Shown here one piece after another: positions 1 through 8,093 of a stretch of DNA of 64,000 nucleotides. Below the pieces are notes generated by a model. That model made no database searches. It worked only from the letters and a program-made list of their open reading frames with translations, and had not been told where the DNA came from. A program made the translations under genes and the position numbers. The DNA comes from Streptomyces zingiberis (GTDB lineage: Bacteria; Actinomycetota; Actinomycetes; Streptomycetales; Streptomycetaceae), in contig NZ_JAATEN010000007.1 in the NCBI RefSeq assembly GCF_012034935.1, positions 186,001-250,000 of the forward strand, given 5' to 3'. Numbering within the stretch: the first letter of the stretch is position 1; every line of letters begins with the position of its first letter.

Positions 1-102
1 GGGCAGCCGGAGCGCCGCCGCGGTCTCGGCGGCGCCCGACAGGTCGTCCGCGAGCGCCACGACGCCACGCGCCGCGGGGCTGGGGCGGCTGGGGCTCGTC
101 AC
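1..102 (-). CDS. Four-carbon acid sugar kinase, DUF1537/OtnK family (5' end only)
   Basis: This gene is cut by the left edge; only 34 N-terminal codons are present. After a short Pro/Ser-rich head the protein reads GVVALADDLSGAAETAAAL, which is the N-terminal nucleotide/substrate loop of the DUF1537 family (OtnK, DtnK type), ATP-dependent kinases of four-carbon sugar acids such as erythronate or threonate. The GTG start is supported by a perfect GAGGAGG at positions 107-113, four bases from the start codon. It is divergent from the aldo/keto reductase and shares a 370-bp control region with it. Family assignment rests on the ADDLSGAAET signature alone; substrate is not predictable. Confidence 0.75.
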   Translation of the reverse strand, partial: MTSPSRPSPAARGVVALADDLSGAAETAAALRLP

Positions 103-156
103 GGGACCTCCTCGGGAGCGGCGTGGATCGGTGACCGCGTCCCGATGATGACACAG

Positions 157-199
157 CTTGCGCGAAATACGCGACTACTTCTTGCGCGAAGTGCGCAAG
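157..199. promoter_or_regulatory. Two operator-like repeats in the divergent control region
   Basis: Positions 181-199 form a perfect 7-5-7 inverted repeat, CTTGCGC-GAAGT-GCGCAAG. A second, imperfect copy sharing CTTGCGCGAA lies at 157-175. The two copies are 24 bp apart, a little over two helical turns, as expected for cooperative repressor binding. They sit between the divergent kinase and aldo/keto reductase genes, so a LacI-, DeoR- or GntR-type regulator of the sugar-acid genes is a reasonable inference; no such regulator is in the window. The rest of 103-472 shows nothing further that I can identify. Confidence 0.5.
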
Positions 200-472
200 C
201 GTGCCACCTTGCTGTCACACGCAACCCGCCGTTCACCGCCCGGTGACCTCCGAGGTCACCGGACCGGACGGCGCGGAGCGCGGGAGGCGGGCGCGCCCCT
301 CCCCCGGGCCACCGGAAACCGGGGCCGCGGAGGGAGGCGCCCCGTTTCCGGCCCCACCCCCCGCGGGCAGGCCGGCCCACCCGGCCGGCGCCCGCCGGGC
401 GGACCGCCCGCCCCCTCCCCGGGACGACGGTTCCGCTCCCCGCACCACCAGCACCTTCGGAAGGACCTCCCA

Positions 473-1453
473 GTGAGCACCGGCATCACGCTGCCCGGCG
501 GCGGCGTTCCCCTGTCCCGGCTCGTGCTCGGCACGATGACCTTCGGCGACACCGTGGACGCCGAGGGCGCCGCGCACATGCTGCACGCCGCGCTGGACGC
601 CGGCGTCACGGGCGTCGACACCGCCAACGGCTACGCGGGCGGCGAGAGCGAGCGGATCGTCGGCCGGCTGCTCCGCGGCCGGCGCGAGCAGGTCGTCCTG
701 GCCACCAAGGCGGGCATCCCCCACCCCGACCAGGAGGGCCACGCCCCGCTCTCCGCGGCCGGGCTGCGCGCGGCGCTCGAAGGCAGCCTCCGGCGGCTGG
801 AGACCGATTACGTCGACCTCTTCTACCTGCACCAGCCGGACCGGGCCACCCCGGTGGAGGAGACCCTGGGCGCCGTCGCGGAGTTCGTGGCGGAGGGCAA
901 GGTGCGGGCGCTCGGGGTGTCCAACTACGCGGCGTGGCAGATCGCCGAGCTGGCGCGGGCCGCGGACGCGGCCGGGGCACCCCGCGCGGTGGTCGCCCAG
1001 CAGCTGCACAATCTGCTGGCCCGGCGGATCGAGGAGGAGTACACCGAGTACGCGGCGGTCTCCGGCCTGCGCACCATGGTCTACAACCCGCTCGGCGGCG
1101 GGCTCCTCACCGGCCGCCACACCTTCTCCGCGACGCCGAGCACGGGCCGCTTCGGCGACTCGGCCCTCTCCGCGATGTACCGCAAGCGGTACTGGGACGA
1201 GCGGCTGTTCGACGCCGCCGGACGGCTCGCCCGGATCGCCGCGGACGCCGGTCTCGAACCCGCCGAGCTGGCCCTGCGCTGGCTGGCCGGGCGCGACTCC
1301 ACCGACGCCCTGCTGCTCGGCGGCTCCCGCACCGCACACCTGCTGGCCAACATCGCCGCCGTGGGACGCGGCCCGCTGCCGGAGGCGGTGACCGCCGCCT
1401 GCGACGAGGTGGGCGCGGAGCTGCGCGGCCCCATGCCCGCCTACAACCGCTGA
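473..1453 (+). CDS. Aldo/keto reductase
   Basis: A 326-residue NAD(P)H-dependent (beta/alpha)8 oxidoreductase of the aldo/keto reductase family, typical full length. The catalytic tetrad is visible: Asp49 (GVDTANGYAGG), Tyr54, Lys79 (ATKAG) and His120 (YLHQPD). The SNY motif after LGVSN follows at the usual place. The GTG start at 473 follows AAGGACCTCCCA; longer in-frame starts would add a Pro/Arg-rich tail foreign to the family. It is followed by an HpcH/HpaI aldolase, a hydroxyacid dehydrogenase and a transporter on the same strand, so it probably reduces or oxidises a sugar or hydroxy-carbonyl intermediate of that pathway. The exact substrate is unknown. Confidence 0.9.
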   Translation: MSTGITLPGGGVPLSRLVLGTMTFGDTVDAEGAAHMLHAALDAGVTGVDTANGYAGGESERIVGRLLRGRREQVVLATKAGIPHPDQEGHAPLSAAGLRAALEGSLRRLETDYVDLFYLHQPDRATPVEETLGAVAEFVAEGKVRALGVSNYAAWQIAELARAADAAGAPRAVVAQQLHNLLARRIEEEYTEYAAVSGLRTMVYNPLGGGLLTGRHTFSATPSTGRFGDSALSAMYRKRYWDERLFDAAGRLARIAADAGLEPAELALRWLAGRDSTDALLLGGSRTAHLLANIAAVGRGPLPEAVTAACDEVGAELRGPMPAYNR

Positions 1454-1571
1454 CCCCGGCCCCGGGCCGCCGCTTCCCCCGCCGCTCCCGGAGCCCGGAG
1501 CCGCACCCCGGCCGCCCCGGCCGCCCCACTCCCCGCGCGGAGCCCGCGCCCACCCGTACACCGGCATCCGC

Positions 1572-1607
1572 CCCGCACCCGCACCCGCACCCGCACCCGC
1601 ACCCGCA
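1572..1607 (+). repeat. Hexamer tandem repeat (CCCGCA)x6
   Basis: Six perfect copies of CCCGCA fill the end of the gap between the aldo/keto reductase and the aldolase, ending just before the aldolase ribosome site (AGAAAGAG). Such a repeat is prone to copy-number change; it lies in untranslated leader sequence. No function can be assigned. Confidence 0.85.
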
Positions 1608-1620
1608 GAAAGAGCACTCC

Positions 1621-2418
1621 ATGCCCGAGCCCTCGCCCTCCGCCCCGGCCGCCTTCGTCTCCGCGCTCCGCGCCCGCCGCCCGCTCCTCGGCTACTGGTC
1701 GGTGCTGGACTCCCCGGTGTCCACGGAGCGGGTGGCCCGCCTCGGGTACGACTACGTCGCGCTCGACGCGCAGCACGGGCTGCTGGAGTACCAGGGGCTG
1801 CTCTCCTCGCTCACCGCGATCGACACCAGGGGCAGCACCGCGGTGGGCGTGGTGCGCGTCATCGCCAACGACCCCGCGCCCATCGGCCAGGCCCTGGACG
1901 CGGGCGCCACCGCCGTGATCGTGCCGCTGATCGACACCGCCCGGGACGCGGCCGGCGCCGTCGCCGCCGTCCGCTACCCGCCGCTGGGCCGGCGCTCCTA
2001 CGGACCGATGCGCTCCGGTCTGCGCATCGGGCCGAACCCTGCGGACGCCCACGAGCAGACCGCCGTCCTCGCGATGATCGAGACGGAGAGCGGTCTGGCC
2101 CACGTCGAGGAGATCTGCGCGACCCCCGGTCTCGACGGCGTCTACGTCGGCCCGTCCGACCTGCGGATCGCGCTCGGCGGGGCCACCTCCACCGACCCGG
2201 CCGTCGACGCGGAGTTCGAAGCGGCCCTGGTGAGGGTGCGGGAGACCGCCGCCGCGGCGGGGATCGCCGCCGGCATCCACACCGCGGACGGCGCGAGCGC
2301 GGCACGGCGTCTGGCCGAGGGGTTCACCTTCGCCAGCGTCGCCAGCGACCTGACCCACCTCGAACAGATCGCCCGCCACCACCTGTCCGCCGCCCGTCCC
2401 GCCGGATCGGAGGGGTGA
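1621..2418 (+). CDS. HpcH/HpaI family aldolase
   Basis: A 265-residue class II, metal-dependent aldolase of the HpcH/HpaI (citrate lyase-like) family, which cleaves 2-keto-3-deoxy sugar acids or 4-hydroxy-2-keto acids to pyruvate or another 2-oxo acid plus an aldehyde. Visible family marks are the catalytic His52 in LDAQHG, the arginine-rich PLGRRSYGP loop at 121-129, the metal ligand Glu154 in MIETESG and the GPSDL segment at 177-181. The ATG start follows AAAGAG. The stop overlaps a possible GTG of the next gene, implying coupled translation with the hydroxyacid dehydrogenase. It resembles 2-dehydro-3-deoxyglucarate or rhamnonate aldolases, but the natural substrate cannot be told. Confidence 0.9.
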   Translation: MPEPSPSAPAAFVSALRARRPLLGYWSVLDSPVSTERVARLGYDYVALDAQHGLLEYQGLLSSLTAIDTRGSTAVGVVRVIANDPAPIGQALDAGATAVIVPLIDTARDAAGAVAAVRYPPLGRRSYGPMRSGLRIGPNPADAHEQTAVLAMIETESGLAHVEEICATPGLDGVYVGPSDLRIALGGATSTDPAVDAEFEAALVRVRETAAAAGIAAGIHTADGASAARRLAEGFTFASVASDLTHLEQIARHHLSAARPAGSEG

Positions 2419-2423
2419 CCGGC

Positions 2424-3374
2424 ATGCCCACCACCGTCATCACCACCCCCACCTTCGCGCGCCACTCCGCCGAGCCGTGGACCCTGCTGGAGGCGGGCGG
2501 GGCCGGCCCCGTGCGCCCCTTCGGCGCCGCCGCGCCCACCCCGGAACAGCTCCTCGGCGCCGTCGCGGAGGCGGACGCCCTGATCGTGGGGATGGACACG
2601 GTCACCGCCGAGGTGATCGCCGCGGCTCCCCGGCTGAAGGTCGTCGCCAAGCACGGCGTGGGCGTCGACACGATCGCGCTGGACGCGGCCCGGGACCGGG
2701 GCGTCGCCGTGGTCTGCGCCCCGGGCAGCAACTCCCGCGCCGTGGCGGAGTACACCTTCGGCCTGATCCTGGACCTGACCCGGGGCATCACCGAGACCCA
2801 CCGGGCGGTCACGCGCGGGGAGTGGCCGAAGCGGTTCGGTCCCGAACTGGCCGGGCGGACCCTCGGCGTGATCGGCTTCGGCCGGATCGGCCGGCTGCTC
2901 GCGGGCTACGGTGCCGCGTTCGGCATGACCGTCCTCGCCCACGACCCGTACGTCCCCGAGGCGGAGATCGCCGCCACCGGCGCCCGCCCCGTGAGCCTGG
3001 CCGGCGCCCTCGCGCAGGCCGATGTCCTCAGTCTCCACCTGCCCGCGGACCCCGCCCGGGGCCCGCTCCTCGACCGGCGCGCTCTCGCCGCGACGAAACC
3101 CGGCGCCTACCTGGTCAACGCGGCGCGCGGCGGACTCGTCGACGAGACCGCGCTCGCGGAGCTGCTGCACGAGGGGAGGCTGGCCGGCGCCGCCCTGGAC
3201 GCCTTCGCCACCGAACCCCTCGGCGACAGCCCGCTCCGGGACGCCCCCAACGTCCTCCTCACCTCCCACACCGCCGCGTGCAGCCACGAGGCCAACCAGG
3301 AGATGGGCCGGATGGTCGCCGAGGACGTGCTCCGCGTCCTCGCCGGCGCCCCGCCCCTGCGGCCCGTCCCCTGA
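2424..3374 (+). CDS. D-2-hydroxyacid dehydrogenase (phosphoglycerate dehydrogenase-like)
   Basis: A 316-residue NAD-dependent D-2-hydroxyacid dehydrogenase. The Rossmann fingerprint GFGRIG is at 151-156. The catalytic triad is Arg235 (AARGGLVD), Glu264 (ATEPL) and His282 (TSHTAA). It lacks the C-terminal ACT or ASB regulatory domains of biosynthetic SerA, so it is a catabolic or sugar-acid enzyme and not the serine-pathway one. I chose ATG 2424 because GGAGG at 2409-2413 is 10 bases upstream; the in-frame GTG at 2415 is only one base from that site. It probably acts with the aldolase and reductase upstream, oxidising or reducing a hydroxy-/oxo-acid. Confidence 0.9.
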   Translation: MPTTVITTPTFARHSAEPWTLLEAGGAGPVRPFGAAAPTPEQLLGAVAEADALIVGMDTVTAEVIAAAPRLKVVAKHGVGVDTIALDAARDRGVAVVCAPGSNSRAVAEYTFGLILDLTRGITETHRAVTRGEWPKRFGPELAGRTLGVIGFGRIGRLLAGYGAAFGMTVLAHDPYVPEAEIAATGARPVSLAGALAQADVLSLHLPADPARGPLLDRRALAATKPGAYLVNAARGGLVDETALAELLHEGRLAGAALDAFATEPLGDSPLRDAPNVLLTSHTAACSHEANQEMGRMVAEDVLRVLAGAPPLRPVP

Positions 3375-3462
3375 CCCTCCCCCGCCCGCGGCTCCCCGCC
3401 CCACCTCCCTGCCCCTCCCCGGACGGCTCCGACGCCGCCCGGCCGCTCCCCGAGGACGGCCC

Positions 3463-4890
3463 ATGTCCCAGACGACGACCCCGGAGCCCACCGCGGCGCC
3501 GGTGGCTCCCCCCGACCCCTACGCCCTGACACCCGACGCCGTGAAGGAACCGCCGCGTTCCTTCACCGGCCGCCTCCGCCACCTCGGCCCCAGCTTCGTG
3601 ATCTCCGCCGCGGTCGTCGGCTCGGGCGAGCTGATCGTCACCACCTCCCTGGGCGCCCGCGCCGGGTTCGCCCTGCTCTGGCTCGTGATCGTGTCCACCG
3701 CCGTCAAGGTGTGGATCCAGGTCGAGCTGGCCCGCTGGACCATCCTCAACGGCCGCACGGCGCTGGACGGCTACCGCGAGGTGGGTCCCCGGATCGGCCG
3801 GCTGGGCTGGATCAACTGGCTCTGGATCGGCATGGACTTCGCCAAGATGTTCCAGCGCGGGGGCATCATCGGCGGCACCGCCGCCGCCTGCTCCGTGCTC
3901 TGGCCCATCACGGGCGAGGCGCTCAGCTTCCCGTCCCTGGCCACCTGGGCCGTCGTCATCACCGCCGGCACCGTGGCCCTGCTCAGCACCGGCCGGTACG
4001 GGGTGGTGGAGCGGCTGTGCGTCGCCGCGGTGGTCGTCTTCACCGTGATCACCGTGGTGCTGGCGCTCGGCCTGCCGCTGACCGAGTTCGGCTACGGCGC
4101 CTCGGACCTGGCGGGCGGTCTCGCGCTGACGATCCCGCTGGGCACCGCCGGCATCGCGCTGGCCATGTTCGGCATCACCGGCATCGGCGCCGACGAGATG
4201 ACCACCTACAGCTACTGGTGCCTGGAGAAGGGCTACGCCCGCTGGACCGGGCCGGACGACGGCAGCGAGGAGCGCGCCCGGCGCGCCGAGGGCTGGCTGA
4301 AGGTGATGCACCTCGACGTGCTCGCCGGCTGGATCATCTGCACCCTGTGCACGCTCGCGTTCTACGTCATCGGCGCCTCCGTGCTCCACCCGCAGAACCT
4401 GGTGCCCGAGGGCAACTCGATGATCACCACGCTCTCCCGGCTCTACACCGACACCATGGGCCCCTGGGCCGAGTACCTGTTCCTCGCCGGTGCCATCGCC
4501 GTGCTGCTCTCCACCCTGATCGGCTCCTGCGCCAGCGTGCCCCGGCTGTGGACCAACACCCTCGGCCTGCTCGGGGTGATCGACTGGCGGAACACGGCGC
4601 AGCGCCTGCGGACCATCCGCATCCTGACGGTGTGCCTGCCGGCCCTGTGGCTCTGCTTCTTCCTCTACGTGCAGTCACCGGTCCTCATGGTGCAGATCGG
4701 CGGCATCGGCGGCGGCATCTTCCTGCTCGCCGTGGTCGTCGCCGTCTGGCGGCTGCGCTCCACCGGCGTCCCGGCCCGCTTCCGCAGCAGCACGCGGCTC
4801 ACCGTCGCCCTGGTGCTGAGCAGCGCCGCGATCGCCTTCCTCGGGGTCTACGGCGTCCTCAACACCCTCGGGGTGATCGACGCCGGCTGA
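3463..4890 (+). CDS. Nramp-like integral membrane transporter
   Basis: A 475-residue membrane protein with about 11-12 hydrophobic segments and the Nramp/LeuT-like organisation. The first helix, where true Nramp metal transporters carry the metal-binding DPGN, instead reads VVGSGELIVTT (about 51-61). The TM6 region reads FGITGIGADEMTT and lacks the usual Met-containing metal motif. This is known for Nramp-related carriers that do not move transition metals. Its position at the end of a sugar-acid catabolic operon suggests uptake of an organic acid, which is inference. The ATG start follows GAGGA at 3452-3456. Two strong hairpins follow the stop. Confidence 0.75.
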   Translation: MSQTTTPEPTAAPVAPPDPYALTPDAVKEPPRSFTGRLRHLGPSFVISAAVVGSGELIVTTSLGARAGFALLWLVIVSTAVKVWIQVELARWTILNGRTALDGYREVGPRIGRLGWINWLWIGMDFAKMFQRGGIIGGTAAACSVLWPITGEALSFPSLATWAVVITAGTVALLSTGRYGVVERLCVAAVVVFTVITVVLALGLPLTEFGYGASDLAGGLALTIPLGTAGIALAMFGITGIGADEMTTYSYWCLEKGYARWTGPDDGSEERARRAEGWLKVMHLDVLAGWIICTLCTLAFYVIGASVLHPQNLVPEGNSMITTLSRLYTDTMGPWAEYLFLAGAIAVLLSTLIGSCASVPRLWTNTLGLLGVIDWRNTAQRLRTIRILTVCLPALWLCFFLYVQSPVLMVQIGGIGGGIFLLAVVVAVWRLRSTGVPARFRSSTRLTVALVLSSAAIAFLGVYGVLNTLGVIDAG

Positions 4891-4936
4891 CCCGCCGCCC
4901 CGCACCGCCGCGGGCGCGCTCCGCGCACCGGCCCCC

Positions 4937-4982
4937 GCCCTGCCCCTGTTCCGCCCGCGTACCGGCGGAACAGGGGCAGGGC
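4937..4982. terminator. Strong 19-bp hairpin after the transporter gene
   Basis: Positions 4937-4955 pair perfectly with 4964-4982 (19 bp, 8-base loop CGCGTACC). No U-tract follows, as is usual in Streptomyces. It lies 46 bases after the Nramp-like gene and likely terminates that operon. Confidence 0.85.
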
Positions 4983-5006
4983 CGTGACCGCGGGCACGGG
5001 CCCGTT

Positions 5007-5040
5007 CCCGCCACCCGGGCCTGCGTGCCCGGGTGGCGGG
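5007..5040. terminator. 14-bp hairpin after the ECF sigma gene
   Basis: CCCGCCACCCGGGC (5007-5020) pairs perfectly with 5027-5040 around a 6-base loop. It lies 31 bases beyond the stop of the minus-strand sigma factor gene and is probably its terminator; with the preceding hairpin it insulates the convergent operons. Confidence 0.8.
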
Positions 5041-5071
5041 CTCCCGGATCGGCCGGCCGATCCGGAACCGG

Positions 5072-5728
5072 TCACGCCACCGAGGTCACGGGCCCGCTCC
5101 CGTCGGCGGCGCGCAACGACGTGATCAGCGCGGTACGCGCCCGGGCGACCCGGGAACGGACCGTGCCGACCGGGCAGTGGCTCACCTCGGCCGCCTGCGC
5201 GTAGGGCAGCCCGAGGAGCTGGGTGAGGACGAACGCCTCCCGCCGTTCCTCGGGCAGCGCGTCCAGGAGTTCGGCGAGGGCGATGCCCTCCTCGAATCCG
5301 GGCAGCCCCCGCGGCTGGGCGCGCTCGACGGCGCCCTGCCAGTCGTCGGTGTCGGAGAGCCGGGGACGGGCGGCCGAGTACCGGTAGTTGTCGATCACCG
5401 CCCGGCGGGCGATGGACAGCAGCCAGGTACGGGCGGAGGAGCGGCCCTCGAAGCGGTGCAGGCTGCCGAGGGCCCGCAGGAAGGTGTCCTGGGCGAGGTC
5501 GTCCGCGTGCTGCGGGTCCGCGCCGAGATAGGTGACGTAGCGACGGACGTCGCGGTGCAGGGCGCGGACGAAATGCTCGACGGCCTCGCTGTCGCCGCCG
5601 CGGGCCGCCAGGGCCCACGCCGTGATGGAGGCGTCGGCGCACGCCTCCCGCTCAGCTGCCGCCGGGTCGGCGGTTCTCCCGGCGAGGGGCGTCGTGTCGT
5701 GCGCGGTGGGCAGGGCAGGGCTGATCAC
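5072..5728 (-). CDS. ECF RNA polymerase sigma factor
   Basis: A 218-residue sigma-70 family factor with only regions 2 and 4. Region 2 contains DLAQDTFLRAL and the promoter-melting helix ARTWLLSIARRAVIDNYR. Region 4 contains LPEERREAFVLTQLLGLPY and the recognition helix CPVGTVRSRVARAR. GTG 5728 is chosen because AAGGAG lies 6 bases upstream; the much longer upstream frame overlaps the next gene and is not family-like. It follows a His-rich membrane protein gene on the same strand after 164 bp. No zinc-finger anti-sigma gene is adjacent, so the membrane protein may play that role, but it has no recognisable anti-sigma domain. Confidence 0.92.
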   Translation of the reverse strand: MISPALPTAHDTTPLAGRTADPAAAEREACADASITAWALAARGGDSEAVEHFVRALHRDVRRYVTYLGADPQHADDLAQDTFLRALGSLHRFEGRSSARTWLLSIARRAVIDNYRYSAARPRLSDTDDWQGAVERAQPRGLPGFEEGIALAELLDALPEERREAFVLTQLLGLPYAQAAEVSHCPVGTVRSRVARARTALITSLRAADGSGPVTSVA

Positions 5729-5892
5729 TCGATCTCCTTCTCGGGGTGCCCGGACCGGAGACGGCGCGCGACGCGGCGGGCCCGGTCCGGTGAAGGGGGA
5801 AGCGGGCCGTACGCGGGCAGGGCGGCGTACGGCCGTCACCCGAGCCGTCCGGGCGCACAGGCCCGGAGCGGGATCGGGGGAACCGGCTGTCC

Positions 5893-6693
5893 TCAGCGGA
5901 CAGCGGCCCCCACCGGCGGCCCCCGGAAGGTGATCGCAGAGACGAGGAGCAGCCGGCGCGGTGCGGGGGCCACGTGGCCCCGCCGGGCGCGCACACGCGG
6001 ACGGTGCGGCGGGCCGGGCGGGCTGAGCAGCAGCAACGGCAGCCACAGCGGCACGGTCAGCCGGCCGGCGAGAGTCCGCAGGACCCGCCGGATCCGGAAG
6101 ACGGCGCGTTCGCCGTGGGCCAGCCACACGCCGCACACCAGAGCGGCCAGCAGATGGGCGGCAAGCATGCCGAGGGACATGCCGTCCGCGGCGTGCGTCA
6201 GGTGCCCGGCGGACAGGACCCCGTCCGCCGGGCCCGCGGCGCCGGTCAGGGAGTGTGCCCCCTGAGCCAGGGACTCCGCCGGGGCCGGCGGTTCCGCGCC
6301 GTGTCCCGGGTGGTGCCCGAGGACGTGGGCGGCGGTCGACGCGGTCGGCACGGCGCCCCCCGCCGGTGCCGCGCCGCCCGGCGGGCACGGGAGGCGTCCT
6401 CCCGTGGCGGGCTCCCCGCAGGACGGGGCGGAGCCCGCCACCGACTGCGCGAAGGAGAACCACAGGTGCAGCGCCGTCTGGACGCCCACCGTGAAGACCG
6501 TGACGAGGAGTGGCCCACGCTCCCGGCCTGCCAGGCAGCCTGCCGCCGCGGCGGTCCCCGCGAACGCGGCGGCAGGCGCCCACCAGGGCAGGGCGACGCC
6601 GGACATCAGCACATGCCCCAGGGCGGCGAGCAGCGCGCAGACGGCGGCGAACACCACGGCCCGTGCGGCGCGCGCGCACCACCCGACTGTCAT
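5893..6693 (-). CDS. Integral membrane protein with His-rich loop
   Basis: A 266-residue membrane protein with about five or six hydrophobic segments, three before residue 70, one or two near 190-205 and one near 225-240. The central soluble part (about 85-180) is rich in His, Ala, Gly and Pro, including HVLGHHPGHG and LTHAADG, with two Cys in CGEP and CPPGG. Such loops often bind metal, but this is only suggestive. ATG 6693 is chosen over an upstream in-frame Met because GAGGA lies 7 bases before it. It precedes the ECF sigma gene on the same strand and may be co-transcribed. I do not recognise a named family beyond conserved actinobacterial membrane protein. Confidence 0.7.
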   Translation of the reverse strand: MTVGWCARAARAVVFAAVCALLAALGHVLMSGVALPWWAPAAAFAGTAAAAGCLAGRERGPLLVTVFTVGVQTALHLWFSFAQSVAGSAPSCGEPATGGRLPCPPGGAAPAGGAVPTASTAAHVLGHHPGHGAEPPAPAESLAQGAHSLTGAAGPADGVLSAGHLTHAADGMSLGMLAAHLLAALVCGVWLAHGERAVFRIRRVLRTLAGRLTVPLWLPLLLLSPPGPPHRPRVRARRGHVAPAPRRLLLVSAITFRGPPVGAAVR

Positions 6694-6845
6694 GGCGTCA
6701 TCCTCGCACTTGCGGTTCACCCGATCGTGGTGAGGTACGAGCCACTCCCCGCCCCGGGACTCACCGTCGGCACCGTGATCCAGGGCACATCACGAGGCGG
6801 GAACCCGGGAACCGCCCGGTCCGACTTCTGTGCCCGGAGGTGTCC

Positions 6846-8093
6846 GTGACGAAGGAACAGCCAGGGCGGAACACGCCCGGCACGGTGGCCGCCGGGACAG
6901 GGCCGGAGAGCGGGAGAGCGGCGGGGACGGGTGCGTTGACCGCGCTGCTGACCTGCGTCATGGCCTTCTCGATGCTTCAGCTCTTCCTGATCGGGGCGCT
7001 GGGCCCGCGGCTCGTGGCGGAGCTGGGGGTCTCCCCGGCGGTGCTGGGGCTGACGACCACCGTCGGCTTCGGCACGGCCGCCGTCCTGTCCCCGGCCGGC
7101 GGCCGGGTGGTGGACCGGGTCGGGCCGCGGCGGTGCCTCGTGGCGCTCCTGGGGCTGACGGCGTCGGCCCTCGCCCTCATCGGGGCGGCCCCCGGCGCCG
7201 CGTTCCTGCCGGCCGCCGTCGCCCTGGGCGGGCTGCCCCAGGCACTGGCCAACCCCGCTACGAACAAGGCGATCCTCGCCGCCGTCCCACCCGCCCGGCG
7301 CCCCTCGGTGACCGGATGGAAGCAGTCGGGGGTGCAGCTCGGGGCGTTCGCGGCCGGGGTGCCGCTCACGGCACTCGCCGGCCTGGCCGGCTGGCGGGCC
7401 GCCGTGTGGACGGCGGCGGGTCTCGCGGTGCTGGCCACCGTGTGGGCGGCGCGGGCCCTGCCCCCGGATCCACCGGCCGTCCCCACACCGGCCCACTGGG
7501 TGCCGCGGGGCGCGATCGCCTGGCTGACGGCGTTCTCGCTGCTGCTCGGCTGCGGCGTCGCCTCCGTCAACACCTATCTGGCACTGTTCGGCACCGAACG
7601 GCTCGGCCTCGGACCGGCCACCGCGGGCGCTCTCGTGGGCGTCGTGGGCGTGGCGGGGATCGCCGGCCGGGTGGGCTGGTCGAAGGCCGCGGGGCGGCCG
7701 GGCCTGGCGGACCGGCTGCCGGGCGCTCTGGCCGCCGGGGCGGTGGCCGCGGCGTTGCTGCTGGCCGTTTCGCCGTCGGCCCGCCCGCTGGTGTGGGCGG
7801 GCGCGGTGGCCGTGGGGGTCTTCGCCGTGGCGGCGAACGCGGTGTCCATGGTGCTGGTGCTGCGCCGGGCCGCGCCGGGCCGGGCGGGCCAGGAGTCGGC
7901 ACTGGTCTCCGCGGGGTTCTTCGCCGGATTCGCCCTGGGCCCGCCGCTGTTCGGGACACTCGCGCAGGCGGGTCGGTACGGAGCGGGCTGGCTGCTGGTG
8001 GCCGCGGAGTTCGCCGGGGCCGCCACGCTGGCACTGCTGTGGGCCGTCCGCGAACGCCGGACGGGCGCACGGCCACCGGCACCGGGCCGGTGA
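6846..8093 (+). CDS. MFS transporter
   Basis: A 415-residue major facilitator with 12 predicted membrane segments. The loop between helices 2 and 3 carries the MFS motif A-like GGRVVDRVGPRR, and TM5 carries an NPATNKAIL segment. The GTG start has GGAGG five bases upstream. The stop overlaps the GTG of a GH88-like hydrolase gene (GTGA), so the two are translationally coupled. The pairing suggests import of a sugar or oligosaccharide, perhaps an unsaturated glucuronide, that the hydrolase then cleaves. MFS family is clear, substrate is inferred from context. Confidence 0.85.
   Translation: MTKEQPGRNTPGTVAAGTGPESGRAAGTGALTALLTCVMAFSMLQLFLIGALGPRLVAELGVSPAVLGLTTTVGFGTAAVLSPAGGRVVDRVGPRRCLVALLGLTASALALIGAAPGAAFLPAAVALGGLPQALANPATNKAILAAVPPARRPSVTGWKQSGVQLGAFAAGVPLTALAGLAGWRAAVWTAAGLAVLATVWAARALPPDPPAVPTPAHWVPRGAIAWLTAFSLLLGCGVASVNTYLALFGTERLGLGPATAGALVGVVGVAGIAGRVGWSKAAGRPGLADRLPGALAAGAVAAALLLAVSPSARPLVWAGAVAVGVFAVAANAVSMVLVLRRAAPGRAGQESALVSAGFFAGFALGPPLFGTLAQAGRYGAGWLLVAAEFAGAATLALLWAVRERRTGARPPAPGR

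Noticed and set aside
233..1567. Long minus-strand open frame of 444 codons opposite the aldo/keto reductase
   Set aside because: Very Gly/Arg/Ala-rich, no domain, no ribosome site, and mirrors the codon pattern of the real gene. Similar long shadows at 3259-4389, 14320-15927, 17542-19134 and 25024-27348 were dropped for the same reason.
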